Assembly: GCF_013141695.1 (NCBI RefSeq)
Contig: NZ_WHNY01000064.1
Location: 81,199-145,198 of the forward strand
Source: Paenibacillus plantarum
Lineage (GTDB): Bacteria; Bacillota; Bacilli; Paenibacillales; NBRC-103111
Direction: 5' to 3'
Length of the DNA: 64,000 nucleotides
Part shown: positions 43,230 through 51,981 of the stretch, piece by piece
How positions within the stretch are numbered: the stretch's first letter is position 1
Layout: each line of letters starts with the position of its first letter
The notes under the pieces: generated by a model
What the model was told of the DNA's origin: nothing
The model's input: only the letters and a program-made list of their open reading frames with translations
Databases searched by the model: none
Position numbers and translations under genes: made by a program

Positions 43230-44834
43230 TTGAAAACGTTATCAAAAGTAACTACGCTATTATTAGCATCTTCGCTGGTCCTTGTCGCATGCACGAGTTC
43301 GAAAGAGGAGGCTTCTAGTTCCCCAACTAACACGGCGGCGACAACGTCGTCGAGCCCAGATGCCAAGAAGGAAAAACTAGACCTGAGTTGGATGGTTATC
43401 GCAGATGCAAGCGCCCAACTTCCTTCGGCCGATAAAGACTTCGTGAAGAAAGCGATTGAAGAGAAATTCAATGTCTCACTGAAAATGACCTACTTGCCGT
43501 TTGGCCAAGACTATACCAATAAATTGAATACAATGATCGCATCCGGCGACATTCCCGATGTTTTCTACGCAGACGGTGTACCTTCTAATAACTACATCCG
43601 AGATGGTGTTGCCAGAGATTTGACGGGGATTGTCACACCGGCCAAAATGCCAAACTACTTCAAGAATTGGGTGTCGGAAGCAACGTTGAAGTCGTATCAG
43701 GTACAAGGTGCATTCAAGCGTGCCCCTGTTCCGTACGAAACAAGCTACTACCGTACCTTCTACATTCGGAAAGACTGGCTCGACAAGCTTAATTTGAAAA
43801 TGCCGACGAACTACGACGAGCTTGTGAGTGTCATGAAAGCTTTTACGTTTAATGATCCAGATGGTAATGGCAAGAACGATACGTATGGTTTTACAGCGGC
43901 AGGCGGCGGTGCAAGCATATCGATGGACTTCCCAGAATTCCTGAAAAATGGCTTTGCTGGCGACACATATGTAGAAAATGATCAGTTCATTGATGTTCGT
44001 ACCGATATCCGCATGCAAAATGTGCTTACAGATATCAAGGCACTACTGGACATGAAAGTTGTCGATCCGGACTGGTTCCTGAACAAATACGGCCAGCATT
44101 TTGATAAAGCTGCACAAGGTAAAGCAGGTATCGTGATCGGTCAAGGCAGAGACCTTGCCTTCGATAACAATCCGGCTGGATTGCAAATGAAAGCGAAGGC
44201 AGCAGGTCAAACAACAGCAGACTGGGAGCCGTTCCATCCGTGGGAAAAAACCGGTACTTGGGTAGAAACGATTCCACAAAATCCGTTCTTGCTCAGCTCC
44301 AAAAGCTCAGATGCCAAAGTACAGCGCTCTATTGAGATTCTGGATTGGCTCGCTGGAGAAGAAGGCTTCTTGTTGACACGTTACGGAAAAGAAAACGTGG
44401 ATTACAAACGCAATGGGAAAGACATCGAAGTCAATCAAGACGCCTATAAAAAAGACGTTATCGACAATAACAACTTTATTGAAGTGTATGGTTGGTTTAC
44501 ACCACGTAAACCGGAAGTGTTCGGATTGAATATCATTGATCCTAAAGTAACCGAGCGAGATAAGAAAATCGTTGAAAAAATCAACTCTTACAAGATTCTT
44601 CCATCGGTGGGTACTGCTCTTACTGTCAAGGAAGGCATGGATATCGGAGCTATGCGCAAACGGATGAATGAACTGCATGTTCAAATCTTGTATAAAGAGA
44701 AGGACGCTGCGAACTGGCCGCAATATCGCCAAGAAGTGATGACCAAATTCGGCGGCAAAGCGATTTTCGATAACTATGCTGAGCTTACTTCTGCAGCGAA
44801 AGGCAAGACAATTAAGTTCAAATCGGATAATTAA
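43230..44834 (+). CDS. Oligosaccharide-binding lipoprotein (LplA/YtcQ type)
   Basis: 534 residues. The lipoprotein signal ends in LVLVAC (Cys21), followed by a Ser/Thr-rich spacer and a large SBP domain of the size used for LplABC systems (about 500 residues). It includes FNDPDGNGKNDTYGFT, a calcium-site-like loop conserved in this group. It starts with TTG behind AGGGGGG. The 193-nt gap upstream contains a strong GAGGAGGTGA site at about 43091-43100 that is not followed by a convincing gene. The ligand should be the product of the exported beta-helix enzyme. Confidence 0.93.
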   Translation: MKTLSKVTTLLLASSLVLVACTSSKEEASSSPTNTAATTSSSPDAKKEKLDLSWMVIADASAQLPSADKDFVKKAIEEKFNVSLKMTYLPFGQDYTNKLNTMIASGDIPDVFYADGVPSNNYIRDGVARDLTGIVTPAKMPNYFKNWVSEATLKSYQVQGAFKRAPVPYETSYYRTFYIRKDWLDKLNLKMPTNYDELVSVMKAFTFNDPDGNGKNDTYGFTAAGGGASISMDFPEFLKNGFAGDTYVENDQFIDVRTDIRMQNVLTDIKALLDMKVVDPDWFLNKYGQHFDKAAQGKAGIVIGQGRDLAFDNNPAGLQMKAKAAGQTTADWEPFHPWEKTGTWVETIPQNPFLLSSKSSDAKVQRSIEILDWLAGEEGFLLTRYGKENVDYKRNGKDIEVNQDAYKKDVIDNNNFIEVYGWFTPRKPEVFGLNIIDPKVTERDKKIVEKINSYKILPSVGTALTVKEGMDIGAMRKRMNELHVQILYKEKDAANWPQYRQEVMTKFGGKAIFDNYAELTSAAKGKTIKFKSDN

Positions 44835-44862
44835 TCGAGCTGTTCTTCTAATCAGCAACTCG

Positions 44863-44894
44863 GACTGGTGAATGCATAGGAGTGTTCGCCAGTC
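44863..44894 (+). other. Intercistronic stem-loop after the binding-protein gene
   Basis: GACTGGTGAA pairs with TTCGCCAGTC (one G-U pair), loop 12 nt, no T-run. It parallels the stem at 9177-9206 after the other solute-binding-protein gene and probably stabilises the upstream message. Confidence 0.55.
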
Positions 44895-44941
44895 TGACTT
44901 TGCAGGTATGTGAACTACCTAGGGAATGGAGGGCTTCCCGC

Positions 44942-45724
44942 GTGCGATTGCAAGGAAAACGGGCATTGATTACAGGAAGTGCCAGAGGCATCGGTCAAGG
45001 GATTGCACATAAATTCGTGCAAGAAGGGGCGAGTGTCGTATTGCTTGATTACAGGGCGGATCAGCTTGAATCATCTGCTGACACAATCCGAAAACAAGCC
45101 ATGGATAGGGGGCAAACACCTCAAGTTGCAACCGTCGTCTGTGATTTAAGTGTGCCAGAGCAAGTGGAAAAGGCTGCTGAACAAGCGTGGGCTTACTGGG
45201 ATGGCATCGACATTCTGGTCAATAACGCTGGCATTGCAACACGTGAGTCGTTCATCGACATCCCGCTCTCTCGTTGGCAGCAGGTGATCAACATTAATCT
45301 GAATGCGACGTTCCAATTGAGCCAATGGGTGGCCAAGGGGATGATTGCTAGTGGGATTCACGGTTCGATCGTCAATATGGCCTCGAAAAATGGTCTAGCT
45401 GGAAGTGCTGTATTGGCTCATTACAATGCATCAAAGGGTGGCGTTGTTTTGCTAACGCAGTCGATGGCTGTTGATTTGGCTCCGAATAACATCCGTGTTA
45501 ATAGCGTTGCGCCAGGCTTCATTGATACACCGCTCGATCGCGAACTGAAGGAGAAATCGGAAGTCACACTTTCATTGACGGAAAGAACCCCGATGCGCAG
45601 ACTCGGTACCATTGAGGAAGTAGCGAACGCGTTTCTATTCTTGGCATCAGACGAAGCATCTTACATAACGGGCACGACACTTGTTGTGGACGGAGGTCAT
45701 CTCGCCAATGCTTGTGATTTGTAA
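44942..45724 (+). CDS. Short-chain dehydrogenase (sugar dehydrogenase candidate)
   Basis: About 260 residues, a classical SDR. The NAD motif is TGSARGIG (residues 11-18), with NNAG (94-97), catalytic Ser148 and Tyr161-x3-Lys165 (YNASK). Asp36 after beta-2 (VLLDYR) favours NAD. The start is GTG at 44942 with GGAGGG 8 nt upstream. In the proposed sugar-acid pathway it would oxidise a sugar at C1 or a deoxy-keto-acid at C4. It is followed 38 nt later by the dehydratase gene. Confidence 0.93.
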   Translation: MRLQGKRALITGSARGIGQGIAHKFVQEGASVVLLDYRADQLESSADTIRKQAMDRGQTPQVATVVCDLSVPEQVEKAAEQAWAYWDGIDILVNNAGIATRESFIDIPLSRWQQVININLNATFQLSQWVAKGMIASGIHGSIVNMASKNGLAGSAVLAHYNASKGGVVLLTQSMAVDLAPNNIRVNSVAPGFIDTPLDRELKEKSEVTLSLTERTPMRRLGTIEEVANAFLFLASDEASYITGTTLVVDGGHLANACDL

Positions 45725-45762
45725 ACAAACATCGAGATTATGTGCAGGGAGGACTTACTAAC

Positions 45763-47490
45763 ATGGCGGATGAAGACAGCATTCTTGGGGTAAATGGCGA
45801 AGACAAACTTCGTGGTGACAAATATTTTAACGATACCGGGCTTTGGGGTTTTATCCACCGTTCATTTACGAAGTCTATGGGCTACACAGATGATGATTTG
45901 AAAAAGCCGGTCATCGGCATTTGCAACACGTTCAGCGAATTGAATAAATGCCACTCTCACTTTAGGGAATTGACGGACTATGTGAAGCGTGGTGTATGGC
46001 AAGCTGGAGGCTTACCCATGGAATTTCCGACTATTTCCATAGGTGAACCCTATGTAAAGCCGACGACGATGCTGCTTCGGAATCTCATGGCGATGGACAC
46101 GGAAGAAATGGTCAAAGCGCATCCGATCGATGGCGTTGTGCTTCTGGGCGGATGCGACAAAACGGTGCCTGCGCAGCTGATGGCTGCGGTGAGTGCTAAT
46201 ATTCCAGCGATTGTCCTTACCGGCGGACCGATGCTGAACGGCAAATTAAACGGCCAGACACTTGGCGCCTGTACCGACTGCTATCAGTTTACGCTTGAGC
46301 ACAAAGCGGGCAATATCTCAGATGAGCAACTCACCGTTGCTGAGAATGCCATTTGCCGCAGCGATGGTCACTGCATGGTGATGGGGACAGCCAGCACGAT
46401 GGCGGCGATTGCCGAAGCGCTTGGTATGGCACTTCCGGGCTGTGCGGCAATTCCTGCCCCAGATTCCAGGCGGCGCCATATGTCCGAGCAGACGGGGAAA
46501 CAGATCGTGGAGCTTGTCCGACGCAACATCCGACCGCGTGACATTATTACCAAGGAATCACTGGATAACGCGATTCGAGTGACGATGGCATGTGCAGGAT
46601 CAACCAATGCAATCATCCATTTGGTAGCTATTGCTGGACGACTTGGCTACCGGTTACCGCTTGAAAGGTTCGACGAAATTAGCGCGACGACGCCATTTAT
46701 CTTGAACGTTCGCCCATCTGGTAAATATCAGATGGAAGAGTTCTTCGAAGCAGGAGGCGTGCCATCCCTGATGAAGGAAATTGAACCGCTGCTGAACGGC
46801 AACTGTTTGACCGTTACGGGCCAAACGGTGACCGAGAACCTGCGAGGCGTGCGGGTCACTGATCGCGAGCTGATCTATCCGCTCGAGCAGCCTATTGCTC
46901 CGCAAGGCGGGATTGCCGTGCTGCGCGGAAATCTCTCTCCGAACGGGGCGCTGATCAAGCAAACGGCCGTTTCAGCGCATCTCAAAAAGCACCGTGGACG
47001 CGCCGTCGTCTTCGAATCGCCGGCCGATCTGAATGCTCGAATTGACGATCCCGATTTGGATGTCGATGAGAACAGTGTCCTCGTGTTGAAAAATGCGGGA
47101 CCGAAAGGCGCGCCAGCGATGCCGGAAATCGGGCAAATCCCGATTCCGAAGAAGCTGCTCATGCAAGGGGTGCGCGACATGGTGCGCATTTCGGATGCCC
47201 GCATCAGCGGTACTTCGTACGGCACCTTGATTGTGCATGTTGCTCCTGAGGCAGCTATCGGTGGACCTCTAGGGCTCGTGCAGAACGGCGATGAAATCGA
47301 GCTCGACATCGACATGCGCAAGCTGGAGCTACATGTAGATGAAGAAACGCTTCGAGAACGCAAAGCGAAGTGGGAGGCTCCTCCACCTGCCTATGATCGT
47401 GGGTATGGCCTTCTGTTCCTAGAACGCGTGCTGCAAGCAGATGAGGGCTGCGATTTCGACTTCTTACTGCCGCCTGAGCTTCGCAAATAG
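45763..47490 (+). CDS. IlvD/Edd-family sugar-acid dehydratase
   Basis: About 575 residues. The three iron-sulfur cysteines are visible: Cys54 (GICNTFSELNKCHSHF), Cys131 (GGCDKT) and Cys204 (GHCMVMGTASTM). The N-terminal SELNKCHSHFRELTDYVKRG and the length place it with pentonate/hexonate dehydratases (L-arabinonate, D-xylonate) rather than with valine-pathway IlvD. It would turn an aldonate into a 2-keto-3-deoxy acid, using an Fe-S cluster and Mg2+. AGGGAGG precedes the ATG at 45763. Its position between the SDR and the exported beta-helix gene supports a non-phosphorylative sugar route. Confidence 0.93.
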   Translation: MADEDSILGVNGEDKLRGDKYFNDTGLWGFIHRSFTKSMGYTDDDLKKPVIGICNTFSELNKCHSHFRELTDYVKRGVWQAGGLPMEFPTISIGEPYVKPTTMLLRNLMAMDTEEMVKAHPIDGVVLLGGCDKTVPAQLMAAVSANIPAIVLTGGPMLNGKLNGQTLGACTDCYQFTLEHKAGNISDEQLTVAENAICRSDGHCMVMGTASTMAAIAEALGMALPGCAAIPAPDSRRRHMSEQTGKQIVELVRRNIRPRDIITKESLDNAIRVTMACAGSTNAIIHLVAIAGRLGYRLPLERFDEISATTPFILNVRPSGKYQMEEFFEAGGVPSLMKEIEPLLNGNCLTVTGQTVTENLRGVRVTDRELIYPLEQPIAPQGGIAVLRGNLSPNGALIKQTAVSAHLKKHRGRAVVFESPADLNARIDDPDLDVDENSVLVLKNAGPKGAPAMPEIGQIPIPKKLLMQGVRDMVRISDARISGTSYGTLIVHVAPEAAIGGPLGLVQNGDEIELDIDMRKLELHVDEETLRERKAKWEAPPPAYDRGYGLLFLERVLQADEGCDFDFLLPPELRK

Positions 47491-47543
47491 CGATTTACGT
47501 AGTTGTCTTACCTATCCCCCTTACGAAGAGGAGTTGTTCAACG

Positions 47544-49973
47544 ATGTTCTTCCTAGATGACAAGAAGGGAAAATCGAATGCGACGAACGTAAGCAACGAG
47601 GAGAATCAAACAAAAGGTAAGTCGAATGAGGCCATCAGCAGACGTAAAGTTTTGGCCACGATAGGGCTGGGCGGCGTCATGTTGGCTGGCAGTGTCTTAG
47701 GCCCTCGACTCGCCTCTGCGGATAATGGGTCGTCGAATGACAAAGACAATAAAGATAGTAAAGATGGCGATCGCGTACTGCAAGTTAACAACGTGGCTGC
47801 ACTAAAGTCACTCCCAATGGGTCAGATGAAAGACGGCCAGCATGTGCTCGTTGGCGGTTACAACAAGAGCGGTGACGGAGGCGGCAAGCTGGTTCGGTTT
47901 GTAGCGGACAGTACCAAAGCTGACAATGGCGGGACCGTTCACAGGCTGACGAATGGCGGTAATGGACGCGAGCAAAATGAAGCAGCTAAGGGAGGCAAAC
48001 CGCCCAAAGGAGAAGGTTGTTTTGAAGTCGTACATCAGGGTGTAGGCGATTTCCGGTGGTTTGGTATTTTCGACAAGAATATAAATGCGGATAATGCGCT
48101 GGATGCGTTGATCAATGATCTTTCAATTCATCGTGTCGAAGCGCACTCAGACCTTAATTTCATAAAACGCCATGTGTATCACCGCAGCGATATCGAAATT
48201 GATTTCCATGGCCACACCGTTACAACAGAGGGAATCGAACTGAACACGTTGGATAACCCTTTCGGAGCGGTCATGTTTTTCCAAGGTGTCGTAACTGGTG
48301 TGACGCAAACGGTTACGTTAACGGAAGATATATCTGAATATTCAGATATATTTGAAGTGGCTGATTCATCGATGTTTGAAGTGGATAGCTGGTGGCACGC
48401 GCAGATTAAGAACAACGCGGCTGGCGGTGCTCAACGTGAGCTCGATTACCTGATCAAAGTGACCGAAATTTTCGATGCCACCCACGTCAGGTTCAACTAT
48501 AAGCTCGGTTGGCTGCTTGCTAAGGGGCGTCCGATTACATACAAAAAAGTGAATCCAGCCTTCCGGTGCCATGTGCGCAATATGAGTTTTGTCGGCATCC
48601 CTGTGCCGCCTAACGGCACTAGTCTCAGGCCCTTTCCGACATGGGATCAGATCGGTTCGAATCCGGTCGCCTATGAATTCGCTGTTGAATGCGATGCATC
48701 GGGCATCAAGGCTAGCAAAGTGTTCTGGCCGGTCGTCATGCGGAGATACAATACGCATTATGTAACCGAACGCTGCCAATTGATGAACCCCGAAGAACGC
48801 GATTGGGGCGGCACAGGCTATTTAACGCAGCAGATCAACGTGTTGTACGGGCATATCCGAGATTGCAATACGAGCAATGCACGTCATTTGAATGATTTTA
48901 CCTGCGCAGCTTATTGTATGGTTGAGAATTGTCATGGGGATGGCGATGAGTACGGTCCGTTCGTCACGCATGGTCAATATGAACACGATCTGACGTACAT
49001 CAACAACTCTGGTCTGTTGTCCTTTGCGAACAGCGGTACGACCTGGGGGGATAGTGCGAAGCGGGTGACCGTCAAGAAGCATATCGCATCGCGAATTGTC
49101 GCGAGCAAGCGGTTAACTGATTTGACACTTGAGGATTGCCATGCTGTCGTTACGTACACCAAACCTGGTGTTAAAATGGCTAATTCAGGCTCATTCTGGG
49201 TGAATATGGACGGCTTGCAAATGAGAGGCTGTACGGCACAAGAGATGGTGACGATCTCCAAAGGCTCCTCGCGTGCCAAAAGGAAAAACATCATCGATAG
49301 CTGCTCCTTCGGCATGCTGAAGGGCTACGAAATCGCTCGTCCGATCCGCAGTGGAACGACCCAAGTAGGGTACACGCCGAGCAATGGTGAACTCACCATT
49401 CTCAACAGTGAATTTTACAATATTGAAGATGTCACACTAGGAAGCATCAATAAGCTGACCCTCATTAATACGTGGTTCAAAGGACTCCCTCAGGTAGGCG
49501 GTACTTTGAAGATTGGTACGCGTGAAATCATCATGCAAGGTGGTGGTCTCGTTGACTGTTGCTTCTTGCTCACAGGAGCTTGGGATAAAGTGGGGGACGT
49601 CAACAATCCGAAGAATAAGCCTGACCAATGGATCACCATTGACGGCAGTGCGATATTCAGCGGAGTGAATGGTGAGAAGGCGTTTTTGAAAAGTGTAGAT
49701 GCAACGAATGTTGTTACTTGGAATTTCGGAAACTGTACAAGTATAGCCCTGGATGCTAGTACAGCACATTTCTCCATTCAAGGTGGAATGAATAAATTGA
49801 AAGCGATCGGCTCCCAATTTACGGGAGGGAAGTATGAAGTATCAGCTGACGCTTTCGGCAGCGGTGCCTACTTCTTCATGACTTCTTGCGTGGAAGAAGG
49901 CGTCAATCGGACTTCACTTCCAGCAGAAAGTGATACGGTGAAACATAGCGTAGGCAATTTATCGATTTTTTGA
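47544..49973 (+). CDS. Tat-exported beta-helix (pectate-lyase-like) protein
   Basis: 809 residues. A twin-arginine signal is clear: SRRKVL at 32-37, a hydrophobic stretch at about 38-52, and ASA near 57-59. After an Asp/Asn/Lys linker comes the KDGQHVLVGGYNKSGDGGG head module and a long parallel beta-helix, closely matching the signal-less protein at 37768. Compared with that paralogue it has extra residues in the head and a few short insertions. It should be folded in the cytoplasm and exported by Tat, then act on a polysaccharide at the surface. A tatA lies 1.6 kb downstream. GAGGAG lies 10 nt before the ATG. The catalytic residues and the substrate are not known to me. Confidence 0.87.
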   Translation: MFFLDDKKGKSNATNVSNEENQTKGKSNEAISRRKVLATIGLGGVMLAGSVLGPRLASADNGSSNDKDNKDSKDGDRVLQVNNVAALKSLPMGQMKDGQHVLVGGYNKSGDGGGKLVRFVADSTKADNGGTVHRLTNGGNGREQNEAAKGGKPPKGEGCFEVVHQGVGDFRWFGIFDKNINADNALDALINDLSIHRVEAHSDLNFIKRHVYHRSDIEIDFHGHTVTTEGIELNTLDNPFGAVMFFQGVVTGVTQTVTLTEDISEYSDIFEVADSSMFEVDSWWHAQIKNNAAGGAQRELDYLIKVTEIFDATHVRFNYKLGWLLAKGRPITYKKVNPAFRCHVRNMSFVGIPVPPNGTSLRPFPTWDQIGSNPVAYEFAVECDASGIKASKVFWPVVMRRYNTHYVTERCQLMNPEERDWGGTGYLTQQINVLYGHIRDCNTSNARHLNDFTCAAYCMVENCHGDGDEYGPFVTHGQYEHDLTYINNSGLLSFANSGTTWGDSAKRVTVKKHIASRIVASKRLTDLTLEDCHAVVTYTKPGVKMANSGSFWVNMDGLQMRGCTAQEMVTISKGSSRAKRKNIIDSCSFGMLKGYEIARPIRSGTTQVGYTPSNGELTILNSEFYNIEDVTLGSINKLTLINTWFKGLPQVGGTLKIGTREIIMQGGGLVDCCFLLTGAWDKVGDVNNPKNKPDQWITIDGSAIFSGVNGEKAFLKSVDATNVVTWNFGNCTSIALDASTAHFSIQGGMNKLKAIGSQFTGGKYEVSADAFGSGAYFFMTSCVEEGVNRTSLPAESDTVKHSVGNLSIF

Positions 49974-50062
49974 TAGTAGGCATAAGTTTAACAGGCAGAA
50001 TTAGTAGATTGAAGGGTTTCATCGCATATCCGGTAACGTTATGGTGTGAAACCTTATGTACA

Positions 50063-50093
50063 TTGACATGTGACGGTGGGTCGTTGCTATAAT
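50063..50093 (+). promoter_or_regulatory. Probable promoter of the GntR-tatA-FAH operon
   Basis: TTGACA at 50063-50068 and an extended -10 TGCTATAAT ending at 50093 are separated by 19 bp. Upstream, GGTTTCA ... TGAAACC and TAACGTTA form possible operator palindromes. Confidence 0.6.
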
Positions 50094-50171
50094 ACTAATA
50101 ACAATGCGGATACAGGAAGTGCCCATGTCTCCTGATCTTGTCAGTGTATCGGATGGAAATGAGGTTTATAG

Positions 50172-51551
50172 ATGGAAAAACGGACAACTCGCAGCTCCTC
50201 TCGCACGCGCCTAAGCGAACTCGTCAACGCATTGAGAGAAGATATTTTGACAGGAAAGCGGCCGGTAGGGGAATATTTGCCTTCTGAGAAAACGTTCGCC
50301 GCGGAATACAATTTAAGCAATCAATCGGTACGAAAAGGGCTGGACGTACTTGTTGCAGAGGGACTTATTGAGAAAATTCCTCGTGTTGGAACCAAAGTTG
50401 TCGGTGCACCTGAAGGCGCTTTCGTCACAGTGAAGCTTGGCTTCCATAGTTCCGTTACGGATGAAGCGGATATTCATAGACTGCTATCCAGCTTTCAAAA
50501 GGAAAACCCACATATCCGCGTACAAGCGGTGCCTACTTCTAGCAATAATTACAGTTATATCAGCGAGTACTTGTCCAGCGGTCTTCTCGACGTGGTCATG
50601 ATGAACTTTAAGGATTTTCAGGAATGTGTGGAAACAGGTGAAGAAGGGATGCTGGAGCCGACGGAACGGAATCCAGAGCTGTATTCATTTCTATCAGATG
50701 CCTTTGTGGCCGATGGTCGTCAGCTCGTGCAACCTTTTATCTATTCACCGCTAATTCTGTGCTATAACCGCGAACATTTCCATGAGGCGAACTTGCCGGA
50801 GCCAGATAGCAGCTGGCAGTGGAAGGATTTGATCACGTATTCGTCAAAGCTGGCGATTCCGAATGAACGCCTCGGTTTTCACTGTGATTTGTATTCACCC
50901 AATCGTTGGCCGCTGCTTCTGTTGCAAACAGGCGGGAAGTTCGAGCGCCATGAAGATGGCAGACTTAAGCTTGCTGGTACAGCTATGATGGATGCACTTC
51001 GCTATTGTGGCGAGATGAAGCACAGTATTCCTTCGTTATCAGAAGGGATTACAACTGGTGAATCAGAGCTGCTCCTGGCCAAAGGCAAAGCGTCGATCAT
51101 CATGACCAGCTACTTCTACTTGAATTATTTACTCGGTGAGAGGCTGTCCTTTGACATTGCACCTGTACCGCATTTTGGTACACCGATGACGATGCTGCTT
51201 AACACGGGACTTGCTGTTAATCGGAAGTCACAAGTGAAGGATGCGGCGGTCAAATTAGTGGAATATTTAACTAGCTATAAGGCCCAACTTTTCGTTCGCC
51301 AGCACACATACAGTCTTCCCGCCAGAAAATCTGCCGCAGAGTGGGTAGGGGAAGAGAAACGTTATCTGCCGTCCAGATTCTCACTATTTCGCGAGACGAT
51401 ACCTGGGTTCCGATATTTCACGGATTTAGCTATAAGTTCAAGAGAGTTATCAGAAATCAACCAAGAACTCAAAATGTATTGGGCGGGCTTGGAAACAGAA
51501 GAGGTATTGTGTTCTCATATCGAAGAGCGTCTTACCGTTAGTTCTGTGTGA
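50172..51551 (+). CDS. GntR HTH fused to a solute-binding domain: sensor-regulator
   Basis: 459 residues. A winged-helix GntR domain lies at about 12-78 (LSELVNALREDILTGKRPVG; LPSEKTFAAEYNLSNQSVRKG). It is followed directly by an SBP_bac_1-like sugar-binding domain (about 88-440) with FQKENPHIRVQAVP and PFIYSPLILCYNREHF. There is no signal peptide, so the binding domain is cytoplasmic and should act as the effector sensor. The protein probably represses or activates the locus in response to an imported oligosaccharide or its product. It is the second regulator of this hybrid design in the window, built from a different HTH family. TGAGG precedes the ATG. Confidence 0.88.
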   Translation: MEKRTTRSSSRTRLSELVNALREDILTGKRPVGEYLPSEKTFAAEYNLSNQSVRKGLDVLVAEGLIEKIPRVGTKVVGAPEGAFVTVKLGFHSSVTDEADIHRLLSSFQKENPHIRVQAVPTSSNNYSYISEYLSSGLLDVVMMNFKDFQECVETGEEGMLEPTERNPELYSFLSDAFVADGRQLVQPFIYSPLILCYNREHFHEANLPEPDSSWQWKDLITYSSKLAIPNERLGFHCDLYSPNRWPLLLLQTGGKFERHEDGRLKLAGTAMMDALRYCGEMKHSIPSLSEGITTGESELLLAKGKASIIMTSYFYLNYLLGERLSFDIAPVPHFGTPMTMLLNTGLAVNRKSQVKDAAVKLVEYLTSYKAQLFVRQHTYSLPARKSAAEWVGEEKRYLPSRFSLFRETIPGFRYFTDLAISSRELSEINQELKMYWAGLETEEVLCSHIEERLTVSSV

Positions 51552-51613
51552 GAACAGCTTCCAATTACGATCTTTGTAGGTCAAAAGTTGTCAAACCAGA
51601 AGGAGTGAGTTAT

Positions 51614-51826
51614 GTGCCGCATTTTAGTGCTTCAACTATTATGTTACTAATTATAACTGCACTGGTATTGTTCGGTCCCAAGAAACTGCCTGAATTAGGT
51701 CGTGCGTTTGGCAAGACTTTGAGGGAGTTTAAGAAAGGAACCAAAGGCTTCATGGAGGAAGACGAGTCACACCCTTCCCTGCAGTCACGTAAGGATTCCC
51801 GTATGGATGAGGCCAATAAACACTAA
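51614..51826 (+). CDS. tatA: Twin-arginine translocase subunit TatA
   Basis: About 70 residues. A single N-terminal helix (MLLIITALVLFGPKKLPELG) with the FGPKKLPELGR hinge leads to an amphipathic helix (AFGKTLREFKKGTKGF) and an acidic/polar tail. This is the standard TatA/TatE layout. GTG at 51614 with AAGGAG about 8 nt ahead is chosen; the longer frame adds 22 unlikely residues. No tatC is in the window, so it must work with a TatC encoded elsewhere. Its position inside a catabolic operon, next to the Tat-dependent beta-helix gene, suggests a substrate-dedicated or dosage role. Confidence 0.93.
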   Translation: MPHFSASTIMLLIITALVLFGPKKLPELGRAFGKTLREFKKGTKGFMEEDESHPSLQSRKDSRMDEANKH

Positions 51827-51981
51827 TTGATCTCCTTTGAAATAAAGCTATGAAACAGATCGACTCTATGGGGCAACTGCCGGATGGAGTACGGTCTCTT
51901 TCCGATGCCATAAAAATGCTATTAAGACGCCAATTAACGCATGTTGGAAAACTATATTTTAGCTAAAAGGCGGTGCAGAAG

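Noticed and set aside
43476..44018. 180-residue antisense open frame
   Set aside because: It is the shadow of the oligosaccharide-binding lipoprotein gene.
45763..47490. ilvD for branched-chain amino acid synthesis
   Set aside because: The N-terminal motif, cysteine pattern and sugar-locus context fit the pentonate/hexonate dehydratase branch better.
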